NCBI GenBank assembly: GCA_018806985.1
Contig: JADANN010000366.1
Span: forward strand, 1,736,001 to 1,800,000
Reading direction: 5' to 3'
Length of the DNA stretch: 64,000 nucleotides
Origin: Angiostrongylus vasorum
Taxonomy: Eukaryota; Nematoda; Chromadorea; Rhabditida; Metastrongylidae
Below the pieces are notes generated by a model that did no database searches, was not told the origin of the DNA, and saw only the letters and a program-made list of their open reading frames with translations. The first letter of the stretch is position 1, and each line of letters begins with the position of its first letter. Of this stretch, positions 1-10,844 are shown piece by piece. A program made the position numbers and the translations under genes.

Positions 1-305
1 CCCTCGGCAGGGTCTCCCAAGGTATGAAGGAGTCCGGCATTTCCATCAGGAAGCCTGGCTAAGAGTAAACCAGTACCAGGACCAACCATCGTCCAGGTAT
101 CAAAGTCGCATGGTGGCAAATCTCCCTCTGATCCACAAGGGCGGCGACTTCCCGTGGTAGTGACGACCAGGGGCAGACTTTAGCCAGGCTGACCTCGGGA
201 CTCCAATGAACCACAGTGGTTTGGCCAGCAAATCTATGAAAAGTGGTGATTATGCTGGGACACACAACCAGTGAGGATGGGGCGTTCAAGTACCGAGTAT
301 CAAGT
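1..305 (+). repeat. Family C interspersed repeat, 5'-truncated by window edge
   Basis: This segment is clearly similar to 2455-2835, 30555-30918, 53105-53475 and 55915-56145. Shared landmarks are GCATGGTGGCAAATCTCC, GACGACC..GCAGACTTT and AACCACAGTGG, and it ends in a degenerate AGTATC/AAGTA tail. All copies in the window lie on the plus strand. It sits just downstream of the last visible exon of the minus-strand zinc-finger gene, so it may lie in an intron or in 3' flank. Confidence 0.8.
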
Positions 306-314
306 AAGTAAGAT

Positions 315-3300
315 TCAGCATTCCAAATTAACGCACTCTTCCTCTTCTTCTTCTGAATCTACGAAAGTTGGCATGGTATCCTCAAAGTCTTCTGCTAGGA
401 CATCCAGCCAACGTTTGCCAAGCTCGAGATAGTTAATGATGTAAAACTTGTCGTAGTAATGATTCTTTGGGTTGACCTAAACTTAGCAGTTCACAACGTT
501 TTCGAAGCAGCAAGAAGACAGAAGTATGGAAGTGCTTCACAATTAATACTAATTCCTCTTCTTACCTCTCTGTGATTTCTCTTACGCATATGATCCATAA
601 GGGTGTTGCGATCACCGAATATTTTTTCACAATAAATGCATTCATTTCTCTAAAACACTAGGTAACAATGTGAAAACCACAGAGAAACGAAGGCCAAATA
701 ACCATTCAATTTTCCTAATCTACCATCAAACCTGCAGCTTTTCCTTAAGGTGTTCAATGTATTCCGTAACGAAAACCAGGTTATCAGGTGAACCAAGATT
801 CAGGTGATGGATCATATAGAGGTGGTGGATGATTTTTGAACGATTTCCACGAGCTGTGTAGCGGCAAAAAATACACTGCTGTTGGAAATTCGTGTCTTCG
901 CTACAAGGAAACAGTTTCCAAATAGTTTACGAAAAATAACAAAGCATCAATATGCACCAAAACAAGCGCACCGTTCTCTCTGTTGGCAAGAAAGAGCTTC
1001 TTCAAGACGACGCATAGCTAAGCGTTGCCGAACAGAATAGTCTTCTGGCAATGCTTCTGACATATTATAATAATAATCTGTTTCACCAAAAAATTTATCT
1101 CCTTCTTTCGGTTCTATGCGTTCGAATATCTTATCCACACTTTCCTTGGCAAAACGTTGACGCCAATGCTCAATGTACCTTAAGACCATCAATTAGCCTT
1201 CCACGCAAAGAAAACCTATTCTTGTGGGAAATTTTATGGCGAACACTTAGTGAGTGAAAAGCAGATAACACTCAATTGAAACCATTAGATTACCTTTTAG
1301 GATCAACAATAAGGCCCATCTCTGAGACGACGATTTTATGCTCTTTCAAAAGATGCCTACAAAGTTAAGTTAACACATAGGAATCTACAAACTATTATGC
1401 TAACCAAAATGGCACTCCAGGTGTAAAACTTACTCTTCGAATTGGTCCATTTGTTCAGGTAAATCGAAAAACTGCAAACAACTTAAGCACATAGTCGGTC
1501 CACCCCATTTTGGAGAGTAGCCAACGACTGGCACTGTACCCGACAAAGTCCTAATCCTTCCACGTGGTATAACTAGGTTAGGCTTCTGCGGTTGTTTTGT
1601 GCGCACATCATCATCAGAATCGCTGAAGGGTTCATCGAGCTCATATTCATCACTGTATTCAAAGCCATCGCCATTACTCAGCATCGAATTTGTGCGCGTG
1701 GAATCTCTTTCACGACGCTTGCCATTTGCTACAAATGAAACCCACTGCGGAACGTGATAAAACAGCGGTTTAATTACAGTTTAGGAAACTAAGTTTTTTC
1801 ACAAGAGGCAGCAACAAGATGTCCTTCTGTGTAAACGATTTCAAGGCAGAATTTAACTAGATGAGGAAGCGTGGTGCAGTAGTAGTGATGCCTATCACCA
1901 CGAGCACGCTACTGGTCCAACACCATACGAGGCCCACTGAACCAGTCATTACTTTGGGCTCGGTAATTTGGTACCAGACTTATGTAGAAAAAGTTAATTT
2001 CCTCACGGCTATCCCAGGATTACAGGAAGAATCAGCTCGACCAGCTGACGACGACATTCATGGCCTAATGGAAATCCTCAAGCAGCTGGCGAAGAAACAT
2101 GCGATAGTTGGATCACTATCGTGGATGGTAGATGCAAGAAAAAGAATCGAATGCAAGGTATGCTAGGATCAGCAAGCTAGACGTGATGGGTCGGGTAAAG
2201 AAAAAAACTTAGCCGAATCACATTTTCTACGAAAAGGTAATAACTTTGAGTAGATTCTAGCAGTTCAGTAACAGAAGGATGAACTTGCTCTCATTAATTA
2301 AAAACTTTGAGATAGCAAGCAAAAAGATATGACAAACTAAATTAAATGGACATAACGAGAAGTCGAATTTATGTTGTAATTTCACCATACACGGGAACAC
2401 ATGATACGTTTTCCAAGAACGCTTGTAAACCGTGGAATTCGATTATTTTACCTGTGACTACTGCAGGACTCGTCGTGGAGGCAAGATGTTCACGGGTGTT
2501 GGGCTGCAATGTACAGCGGGAGTATTCATCCCCCCAGGGAGGCCTCCCATGCTGACAAGGAGTCCACGGTTCCCATTAGGAAGCCCAACTAGGAGCAAAC
2601 CAATACCAGGATCCATCACCGTCCTTGTATCAGACTAGTTCGCATGGTGGCAAATACCCCTCTGATCCAGAAAGGCGACGACTGCCTGTGGTGGTTACGA
2701 CCTGGGGGACTTTCGCCAGGTTGATGGCCGGACTCAGGTAACCACAGTGGCTAAACAAGGAAAACCCCGAAAAAAATGGAAATTATGCTGGGGCCCGTAG
2801 AACCATGAGGACGGGCTATCCAAGTATCCAAGTATGTCTACTCAAAAGCATCCACTTTATAAAACACTCTTTACAATAATTAATAATACAACGGACAGTA
2901 CAAATGTACATAAGAAAACAGTGGTATTAACGAAAGAAGATATTAGTATCCTGTGTAAAACTCGTTTTCGGCAAAAACACAAATTTGAAAGTCAACTAAC
3001 TCTACTGTAAATCTACTCGACGTTGCAACGCATAAATATAAAAAATACAAGTGTCAATTTAAATGAACAAATAGTAATAAAAATAACACGAAGTGGGCCG
3101 GAAAATACCATACCACTCCTAGGATTAACCCCAAGGAAACATTATTGAGCGCTACCGAAGGTTAATTAACTCATAAAGTATATTCCTAACATGCCACTTA
3201 CAATTCGAACTTCTGGTTCTCTTGTGATGGTCGATGCCATATTTCTCCTTCTGAGAAGTAGTTCCATTCTCCCCATCGATTTTGGCACCCTGACTCAAAC

Positions 3301-4181
3301 TCTTCCTTTCTGTCCAGTCCTTGTGGCGTTTGCGATCTTAAATGTTCTTGCTGAAGAGGACTGCAACATGGAACAAATCTGTTAGGAAAAACGAGTAGTA
3401 AAATACGTTAATTAATACTTCATTGGGTTAATAAAGCGAAGTTTACGAAAACGTCATTCACATCCTTCTGTTAGTGAACCGAAGTAGTGGGGTTACCTTT
3501 ATTGCCCGAGTGACTATTAGTCCTACTTCCACTACGCGAAGAGTTCACGCCGTCTCCTTCGCCCTTTGTATTTGAGCGGCGGCGTTGGTAGCTATTGTTC
3601 TGAAACTGCCATTTTCAAAAATGTCTCTTTCCTCTAGTAAGATCATTACGAAAAAGATAATGATGGTTTCCATTACAGAGCTAGAACTGATAGGTCATAA
3701 TTCTTTATACTCCTGTTGAGCAAACACGAGGTGTTACCTTACTATCCATTGACGGAAAAGCTGATGTTTCGGCGGATTTCGCCTTCCCCATAGCTTGAAA
3801 TGGTCAAATTCTGACTTGACTGACTATTCCAGGCTCCGTGGAAGGCGAAATCCGCTGAAAAGTCAGCTTTTCCGTCAATGAAGAGTAAAATAACACGGCG
3901 TGTTTGTTCAACAAAAGTATGAGGAGTTATTGGATCAATGCCAAGGTTAACAGAAAGTCGGTCGCGGTAATTGATAAGTTAAACATAGTTGGAGATTATA
4001 TCTAGGCTTAATGTAAATCGTAAAACGAGATCACTATAGTTTTTATGTCACCAATGAGGAATGACTTCCTAAACATGGCACTCACCTTATGACGTGGGGT
4101 TGTGACAACTGCTTGTTCATGCGAATCCCCCACATCCTTCGCAAAAGCTGGAGAATCACATTCGTGGACAGATGTTGACAT
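315..4181 (-). CDS. ZNF277: ZNF277/ZTF-7-like C2H2 zinc-finger protein, 8 exons, C-terminus possibly beyond the window
   Basis: Exons (minus): 4181-4086, 3599-3497, 1728-1434, 1356-1294, 1178-972, 900-732, 649-566, 476-315. All junctions are GT-AG and phases agree, giving 392 codons plus TGA. The N-terminus (about 1-120) is Ser/Asn/Arg- then Asp/Glu-rich. Three C2H2 fingers follow: C147/C150/H166/H171, C264/C267/H281/H286 and C315/C318/H331/H337. Between fingers 1 and 2 are the family-typical YIEHWRQRF and ALPEDYSVRQRL; after finger 3 come VNPKN and FYIINYLELGKRW. ZNF277 proteins bind ribosomal protein uS5 (RPS2) and the worm relative ZTF-7 is linked to RPS-2; the same role here is inference. 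Human ZNF277 (about 450 aa) has another finger region after the acidic stretch where this copy stops. No minus-strand AATAAA follows, so further exons left of position 1 are possible. Introns 1 and 2 hold repeats. The start is the first ATG of an exon with a strong GTGAGT donor. Confidence 0.85.
1862..2205 (+). repeat. SINE2 copy (tRNA-derived), diverged
   Basis: A diverged copy of the repeat seen best at 12126-12500 and 22108-22490. It has the tRNA-like head, the central GGTAATTTGGTACCAGACTT block, then the ATCCTCAAGCAG and GATGCAAGAAAAAGAAT blocks and an A-rich tail. It lies in intron 2 of the zinc-finger gene, antisense to it. Confidence 0.75.
2455..2835 (+). repeat. Family C repeat, near full length
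   Basis: It begins near GTCGTGGAGGCAAGATGTTC, carries GGGCTGCAATGTACAGCGGG and the shared core, and ends with two copies of ATCCAAGT. It lies in intron 2 of the zinc-finger gene, antisense to it. Confidence 0.8.
3202..3360 (-). other. Possible cassette ('poison') exon inside intron 2 of the zinc-finger gene
   Basis: On the minus strand this 159-nt segment is bounded by TTGCAG and GTAAGT, a good nematode exon signature. Entered from exon 2 (phase 1) it reaches TAA after seven codons, so inclusion would truncate the protein. A different frame is open throughout (Glu/Gln/Trp-rich). It is not needed to make the main reading frame, so it is either an alternative exon causing decay of the mRNA, or chance. 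Confidence 0.3.
3690..3965. repeat. Inverted repeat, two arms of about 105-110 bp
   Basis: The left arm (about 3695-3795) and right arm (about 3835-3950) are reverse complements with substitutions. Both carry TTGACGGAAAAGCTGA, a GGCGAAATCC hairpin-like block and a GTTCAACAAA/GTTGAGCAAA block. The right arm resembles 26318-26455 in the dipeptidase gene. GAAAC.TCAGC in the left arm recalls the PLE terminal motif, but the CUGANGA box is missing. It lies in intron 1 of the zinc-finger gene. Confidence 0.6.
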
Positions 4182-4292
4182 TCAACAGCTTGATTCTAGG
4201 AGCCAAATTCAAGGTATTCGCAATTCCAAACGGAATTACAAAGCCTGGAAATTCTTCTTAATGGGTGGGAATTTACCAGAGTAAAAGGCATA

Positions 4293-4602
4293 GTGAGTGA
4301 AAAAGGGAGTAAAAAAAATAATGGTACAGAGAAAACCTCTAAAAGGTCAATAGACAACGACTGCATCTCTAATGACACAGGCAAAACAATAGATGAATTG
4401 GCCCTAAAAGTAGTAAAACTTCGCAGTAACTGGTTTAATAACCATCCAAAACTACTTCCAAAAGGACAAACTGGAACGTAAAAGGAGAGACATAGCCAAC
4501 CCTTTCGATGTAAATAGGAAAAAAAAGATGTTGATAACAGACATGATAAGGGAGTGTACGACAGAAGTTGGAAAGCAGTTGAAGGAATGTTACCAGTAAG
4601 AA
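4293..4602 (+). pseudogene. Unassigned charged ORF with one frameshift
   Basis: One frame reads a Lys/Ser/Asn-rich stretch ending near KVVKLRSNWFNNHPK. After a +1/-1 shift near 4455 a second frame continues with KDKLERKRRDIANPF and ends in GKQLKECYQ then TAA (about 4602). The continuity of charged, coiled-coil-like sequence across the shift suggests a decayed gene or retroelement Gag-like remnant. I do not recognise the family. It lies 5' of the zinc-finger gene on the opposite strand. Confidence 0.3.
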
Positions 4603-4927
4603 AACACTTTTAGATGTGGTCCTAACACACATCCTCGTCAACAAGCCGAGGGAAGCTTTAACTCTCTTGGACTCAGGCCCAGTATCGAAGGATACCTCGA
4701 ATATCTGATGCTCTAGCAAAAAGTCTAACCTAAGATAATGGTTAAAAAGTAAAAAAAATTTGTTCCTCAAAACTCTTTTCATCCCAGATTTCATCAATGG
4801 GTGTTATGGACCGTCTAAGTGATTGATGAATAGAAACAGACAGAAAATAACTGATACTACCAACTTTTAGGTCATCCATGAGATTCCACGATGAGTTTCG
4901 GAAATGCCTTATTAGTTTAGTCTTAAA

Positions 4928-5209
4928 AAAGGATAAAAGGACAAAGCTCTCGACGTTGATCAATTCCTGAAGGATGCGCCATGCATTCGACTTCACTTCG
5001 ACATTCGACATCGTTAAAGGTGATCGAATGTATATATAGCCCATGTATGATTTGCAGTGGAGACGTATGGAGCCAGTGCTGCTATCCAACCAGACAAATC
5101 TGGCACCAATTTGCAGACCCCGGAGGGATGGAAGGCTTGCTGGGCCACGGAGTCCGGGATCGATCCCATGTTATCGTATAGCGCCTCCAACCACTGGGCA
5201 ACACGCATC
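4928..5209 (-). repeat. SINE1 copy, minus strand
   Basis: The reverse complement has the SINE1 plan: a tRNA-like head with a B box close to GATCGATCCC (near 5160), a central GGTGCCAGATTTGTCTGG-type block, GAATGCATGGCGCAT and a tail reading TTGATCAACG. It aligns along its length with 19195-19470 and 40680-40962. Confidence 0.8.
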
Positions 5210-5474
5210 GTTAGTTTACTCTTAAGTCGGAATATTACCTATGAAATCAGACACGAAACTCCAATGCCGAGTGTTACTTTATGAGGATCGTTACTTAAAT
5301 TCGAGCAATAAATATGGAAATGGAATGAACTCTATCACATGACTATCAGTGTTTCATTATGTGTTTGAAAGTGTACTTTACAGACATAACACCTAAAACG
5401 GAGAAGTCCTGTCACAGCTGTTTGTTCTAGCAAGGAATAACGATGACACATTTCCACCCATATCCATGATCCAG

Positions 5475-5760
5475 GGACGAGTGACTCAGTGGTCAGAGGT
5501 GCCCTGCAATACATACGAGATCGATCCCAGGCGCCCAAGGTTCACCAAGACTTCCATCTCTCCGGGGTCAGTAAATTGGTACCAGACTTTTCTGGGAGGA
5601 TAGCAGCACTGGCTCAATAGATCGGTAGGCCACTGCGAGTCACTGTGAAGGCCAGGCCAGATATGCATTCAGTCACCTCCAACGATTCTTAATGAAGTCG
5701 AATGCATGACGCACCCCTCAGGGATTGATCAACGCCGACAGCTTTATCATTTTTTTATCC
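5475..5760 (+). repeat. SINE1 copy, plus strand
   Basis: It has an A-box-like GACTCAGTGGTCAGAGG, a B-box-like GATCGATCCC, the central GTAAATTGGTACCAGACTT block and the 3' block CTCAGGGATTGATCAACG. About 35 bp of the 3' end is imperfectly repeated just downstream (5758-5800). Confidence 0.8.
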
Positions 5761-5799
5761 CTCAGAAAGTGATCAACGCCCAGAGTACTATCCCTTGAT

Positions 5800-6720
5800 T
5801 TTCAACCATGGTCAAAGCATATGAGATGTATACAGTATCATATCATGGGGACCAACTGAAAACAGCTTAGGAACGTTTTAATTACCAGGTATCTACTAGG
5901 AAAACAAAGAAACTGAGTACACAGAGCCACAGATAAAAAACCTAGTTTGATTAATGAGTAAACGAAAATCAGTAGTCTACGCAACCGAGGGAATTCTAGA
6001 CGCACGAGTTGATTCTAGACAGTTCAGAAGGGTCGTGTAGTTCCAGTTACAGTCCAAATCTAGGCTATGTTTTCCATTACAGCTTCAAAAAGGGGAAAAT
6101 TTCGATGTGACGCGGAACGATCCCCTCACCTGTTTGGAACTGTTGAGATGGAACATCGGCCCAGTGGATTACACGTGTTTCTGAGAACTACTATAAGATC
6201 GAAATGGTCCCAAAGCCTTAGTGCTCAAGCATTTTCAAGCGATGAAAGGGAGAACCGCATAACTGTTGATGGGCACTTGACGAAGACGGCCTAACTACCT
6301 AAACTAACTAGTAACCAACTCAATGAAGACTCGTTGAGATCTAGAGCAAGTACTTTCGCACGAAAGATGACAAGCCTCTATGACGGCAACACAGACAGGT
6401 CGGGGAGCGCCCCACAAGGAGCCACGTGAAGTCGCCCGAACCCACAAACGCACCAGCACCGCATTCACGTCAATCCGCCACGCAGTGCGACCGACACGAC
6501 GCGTGTATGATGTGGCCGAGTCGAGGTGTCGATGGTAGAAATCTGCTCCAAGGAGTTCTTTCACTTTGTTCCATAGGGAATGGCAGGGATTTTGGACGAA
6601 CTGAGTCATCTGTAACGCATCCATCGTTATTCGGACGGTATTAGCTTTATCTTCTCGGAGATGGGCTGGAACCCCTTTCTGCTAACCTCGAGCCTTTACA
6701 TTTTTCGTCGATCAGTAAAT
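5800..6720. other. No gene recognised; unusual GC-richer stretch at 6060-6650
   Basis: There is no confident gene. From 6062, after TCCATTACAG, two overlapping plus-strand frames stay open for 30-75 codons, and a 106-codon minus frame covers 6304-6624. GC is higher than in the surroundings. None matches a family I know. An old retroelement segment is the likeliest explanation. Confidence 0.3.
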
Positions 6721-6721
6721 T

Positions 6722-7048
6722 TCCTTTTTTTATACGGCCCGATTTCACAGCTACTGTGCGGAACCCAGCATTTCTCGCCTTCCATTCGTTTCCTCGCATT
6801 CATCACCCATGATGATGTTCCAGTCTTTACGTTTGGCTTCGGCTGTTGCTTGAGGATTTTTCTTTTCACCGTGAATGTTGTTGAATGCTGTTCGAGTCGA
6901 TTTTTCCTGTATTCTTGAGATAGCCGAGCTAGAGTGCTCCTACATGGATTGCAGAGAGTGAATTTTTCCCAGACAAGTCCAGTACCAATTTCCCAACCCC
7001 GGGAGGATGAGAGGCTCGATGATCCCGGAGCAGGATCGAGCCAGCACC
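6722..7048 (-). repeat. SINE2 copy, minus strand, 5' head lost
   Basis: The reverse complement carries the SINE2 central block (GGGAAATTGGTACTGGACTT), CTCGGCTATCTCAAGAAT, CCTCAAGCAACAGCC and the CGGATCC-like 3' block. The tRNA-like head is missing; the 5' boundary adjoins the SINE1 copy that starts at 7135. Confidence 0.75.
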
Positions 7049-7134
7049 GTGCTCATAATCAGCAGATTATATTTCAGATATGTGTATTATGTTGCATATT
7101 TTGTATTATAATTACCCGTTTTGTTATCATTGCA

Positions 7135-7415
7135 GGGCGCGCGTGGCGCAGTGGTTAGAGGTGTCCTGCAATACACGCGGTTCGATCCCACGCCGTTGAC
7201 TCACCAATTATTCAACCTTCTCGGGGTAGGCGAATTGGTGCTGGACTTGTCTGGGCGTCTGGATAACAGCACCGACTTGATTCATCGGTAGACCAACACC
7301 GTTCATTATACAGGCCAGATATCCATTCATTCACCTCCACGATGTTTGATGAAGTGGAATGCATGGCGCATCCCTCAGGGATTGGTCGACGCCGAGCGCT
7401 TTATCCCTTAATATT
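7135..7415 (+). repeat. SINE1 copy, best-preserved tRNA-like head
   Basis: The head reads GCGCGTGGCG CAGTGGTTAGAGG (A box) and later CGCGGTTCGATCCC (B box), 25-30 nt apart as in tRNA genes. The central block GGCGAATTGGTGCTGGACTT and the tail TTGGTCGACGCCGAG..CTTTATCC follow. No anticodon arm or 3' acceptor pairing makes it a working tRNA gene, and the element runs on for more than 200 bp. Confidence 0.85.
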
Positions 7416-7419
7416 TTCC

Positions 7420-9060
7420 CCTTCTATTTATTTTGTCGGCAATGAATCACCAATTCGTATTCATTAGTGCATGGCTCTGAAGAATCATCTCCGTATGCAT
7501 CCTACAATGATAAAAGACTCTCATTCTACGGAACGTTTTCTTCCTACACATTCATCAAAGCGATAGCCATCTGACCAGCTGGGGAAGTGTCGTGCATCGG
7601 GTAAATTTAGGCGAGGAAATCGAAGTGGTGATGAGTGCTATTACACAAATCTTACTTAATCACGGCGTATACCCTAGGAAACTTCTGTGTTCGTGGAAGA
7701 AAAGGCTACAGAAATTGTTCACAGAATGTTAACGAGCATCACCACAATCTCCATGGCTAGGATGGCAGTAGCGTTATAGTAATTGTCAGTTGCGACATAA
7801 GAGTCATTATTTGTTGAGATTTTCATCCTACTGGTTGGCATTGGGAAAAAAATTTCGATGCAGATTACATTTGTAAAGAGTGCGATCAGCGGCTTTTAGG
7901 AGGAATGATAGACGGGAATCCTAATGGAAGAAGAGCAGTGATATTGGAGGAGGATATAGGTTCAATCTACTTCAATAATCGACTTCAGAATTTCGCCAGT
8001 TGCAGGGTCAACAAGAACATGCTCTGATGTCCCGGGAATTATTGCACATAGAGAGGAAAACACCGCCCGCGACTACTCTCTTGTAGCTACAAGACGCTTC
8101 TGCACTCCTTCCACAAAGGATGGCTATCCCCGTCCGTCATTGCTTCTTTTTGGAATCAACATGCCATCTCATCGATGAGGAATCGTATTTCACGCGGTAC
8201 AATTAGTGCGACTCCCGAGGGACTGAATATCAGTTCTTGCTAACGCACCAGCTTGGGCTACCCATCGCCAAAATGAGGTGTATCCTGGCAGTCTTTGATT
8301 ACTTTCCATATAAGATTTTGCAAAAAATTAATTTCAACGATGTTTGGGTGGTAGAAATGTTACTTCAGTCTATGAAAGCTACACTGCTTTGCTTGACGAC
8401 TATTTATTTCCAAATAAGACAACAGTAGCATGTCGAAATGTCTTAAGAGCATGGGCCAGAAAAGGTCTTCAGAACTGGAAACGTGGAGACACTATGTAAG
8501 GTACTGTATAAGAGATATGAATCGTCATGGCTGACAACGTCGTGAAACTGGCATTAGTTGACGACGACCATCAAGAATCAATAATTGGATCTTTGAGCGG
8601 TTGCTGAACATTCAAACTGCCACTTGTTCTGACATTTTTCGACTATGGAAAGGGGTTCGACAGCTTTGAAACCAATGTGCAATCCTATCAACAGTCGTCA
8701 ACCGAAGAATGTAGCCGTTCTGCATAAAGAGCTCTAGTTGTTAAGATAGTCGCATCACAAAAATACGGCTTTTTGAACGACGCCTCACTAGTCCCACAGC
8801 GAAAAGTGCTCAGCAAAGTGACACCATTTACCCAGAGTTGTGTATTGTCGCTCAACATCATACGCATTGTTGGCAAATTTCCACTAAGTTTTCGCTTTGT
8901 TTACGACATCGTCATTCTTTGGAGAAGTACCCATGAAGCACACCACAATAGACGACACTCGAATGACAAAGAAATAAATGGAAGATGTGCTGGTACCCGC
9001 ACTGCTCGTGAGTATGGACATCTAAGAAAAGAAACTCACAATTCAACAGTCGCTCGTTAT
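7420..9060. other. No gene or repeat recognised
   Basis: The longest plausible frames are a 63-codon plus ORF at 8237 and a 62-codon minus ORF at 8688-8876. A plus segment near 8550 starts VDDDHQESI, loosely like the linker of mariner transposases, but continues no further. I see nothing that can be named. Confidence 0.3.
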
Positions 9061-9061
9061 T

Positions 9062-9425
9062 TGAAAGACTGTAGCTCGGTGGTAATTAGTAATGCCGTTA
9101 TGAGCAAAGCTCTTTCGAACCCACGCAGGCCCACCGAACCTCTCATCTTTCCGCGGTCGGAACATTGGTACAGGACGCCTGCACTGAGTTCACACCCTCC
9201 AATCCACGTGGGAGTGCACTAGCACTGCCATCTGTGGGTTCCAGAGAGAACTCACTCGACAAGCAATCAACAGCGTTCATAAAGATGACTGAAGTTCTTA
9301 GGGAGCAAGTGCGAGGACCTCCGTGGATGACTAATGCTATGAAATGACTCTCATGGAAGAAGTACTGGGATCCGAACAACATGTGATGTAATGTCGGGTC
9401 ATGTAAAATAAAGGGAATAAAATGA
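9062..9425 (+). repeat. SINE2 copy, diverged
   Basis: It aligns with SINE2 through CCCACGCAGGCCCACCGAAC, GGAACATTGGTACAGGACG, GTGCACTAGCACTGCCAT and TGGGATCCGAACAAC, and ends in an A-rich tail. It directly precedes a mariner fragment. Confidence 0.7.
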
Positions 9426-9539
9426 GCAACTTCTCCGATTGAATTGTAAGAATTCATGAGAAACGGGTCCCAAACTGCGATCGATTACCTTCATCTTAGT
9501 GATTGAACCGACATAAAGCTAAACAATCTGCAAATGCTA

Positions 9540-10010
9540 ATATACATCAGAAATGGTTATGACGACTTCTTCGTTTTCGACAGAAGGAATCGCTGAATAA
9601 CAACATCCTCAGCCGTGGTTGAACCGTCACAGTAGAGAAGTACTACAACGAATTTTGTGATGCCCTACTCAAACTACGGCATGTTTATCCAACTTTGGTC
9701 AGTGAGAAAAGGTCATTCTGCACGACTATGGCCGACTACAGATTACTCAACTACAGCTGCAAGGGTTTGAATAGTTGTTCTACGAAGCCCTACTACACTC
9801 AGCATAGGCGTTTGTCATCTCGTTTAGAAGTTTTAATCTTTCCCAACAATTCGACGATTATATCCTTGAAAGTCAACAGCAAATATGCTGCTAAAGTGCT
9901 TCTGAACAATTCGTGGCATTTAGACTTCAGAACTCCTGGTAATAGGAACGTATATACTTGTATAGTTGGCAAGAATGTTTAGATTTCGATGTCTTTATAC
10001 TGTGTGATAA
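9540..10010 (+). mobile_element. Degraded mariner transposase fragment (C-terminal half)
   Basis: Across frameshifts and stops the plus strand encodes landmarks of a mariner (DD34D) transposase: TVTVEKYYNEFCDALLKLR (usually TVTAEKYCNEL..L), VYPTLVSEKR, ILHDY (second catalytic Asp region), then SASEQFVAF and a WQECLDF C-terminal block near 9960-9985. It is inactive. No clear terminal inverted repeats are visible. Confidence 0.65.
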
Positions 10011-10382
10011 AATTGTTGAGCTAGTTCAGTTATGGCACCTCAAACTTGCCTTTAAAAATTGGCCATTGTTCACATTTATTTTGGTGCACACACTCTTTAT
10101 TAAACTGATTCTCTTTTCCGAAGTTCCTCTTGAAGGTTTATTGTTGCGCACATACGACAATCACAAACACTATTAAAATGCCCGAAAGAACAAAAAGAAT
10201 TGGGCAGAATTCTTCATTCATTTGATTCTCATAAAGCAACGTTGTGGTTATGTTTGCCAATTCCTTTCTACGAATCCAGCGATTATAGAGGCACTGATAG
10301 TCTTAAGTTAACAGCAGAATTTTTCGTCAACATCAAATCTGAACTTGTCGAAATCATTGGAGTTTGATCAATTTCTACACTT

Positions 10383-10835
10383 TTGTTCGACTTCCAACTT
10401 GCTGCAGACACTCTGGACGAATATCCTGACCTGGAAAGAAAAACGGCCTTTTTGCTCAATTTCGGAGTTGCTTTTCAATCCAATAGTTGCGGGAGAGATG
10501 TAGACCACATAGGGCCTTACGGCCTAAACCAATCAATAGCCATGTTTATCACATGCCATGGATATCATGTTTAAGATATGTGAACGGAAGTTATTCATCA
10601 CAGTTGAGAAATGTTGCCGAAAGTGAGACGACAAACATTAGATCGGAAACCTCAGGAGTTTGATGTACATCTCCAAATTTTGCTATTAAATAATGTAAAG
10701 GAAGAGTTGGTATCACTTCAGCCTGCAGCGCCTCAAACAACAGAAGTGAGTACCATTTATGCTTCTATCATGTATTTATTATATGAATCCAAAAAAAGTG
10801 GATATTTTTTGGGATACTTCTTGGTTCCCTATTGA
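10383..10835 (+). other. Two unassigned plus-strand ORFs
   Basis: An open frame at 10383-10574 (63 codons) is followed by one at 10611-10835. The second begins MLPKVRRQTLDRK and looks exon-like: its Glu/Gln-rich stretch ends at a GTGAGT donor at 10747. No family is recognised. It converges with the membrane-protein gene, whose poly(A) signal lies inside it, so it may be chance or a decayed gene. Confidence 0.25.
10775..10780 (-). promoter_or_regulatory. Poly(A) signal of the four-helix membrane-protein gene
   Basis: AATAAA on the minus strand, about 65 nt beyond the TGA at 10847-10845. This supports that stop as the real end of the gene. Confidence 0.6.
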
Positions 10836-10844
10836 GAACTCTTC

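Noticed and set aside
3690..3965. Active hammerhead in the intron 1 palindrome
   Set aside because: GAAAC and the stem II hairpin are present but the CUGANGA box is not (GGGGA or GTGGA instead), so it is at most a relic.
7135..7215. tRNA gene
   Set aside because: A and B boxes are present, but the same head recurs in about nine SINE1 copies followed by more than 200 bp of unrelated conserved sequence, and there is no full cloverleaf.
9143..9457. 104-codon minus ORF
   Set aside because: It lies entirely within a SINE2 copy; SINE2 copies elsewhere give similar chance frames.
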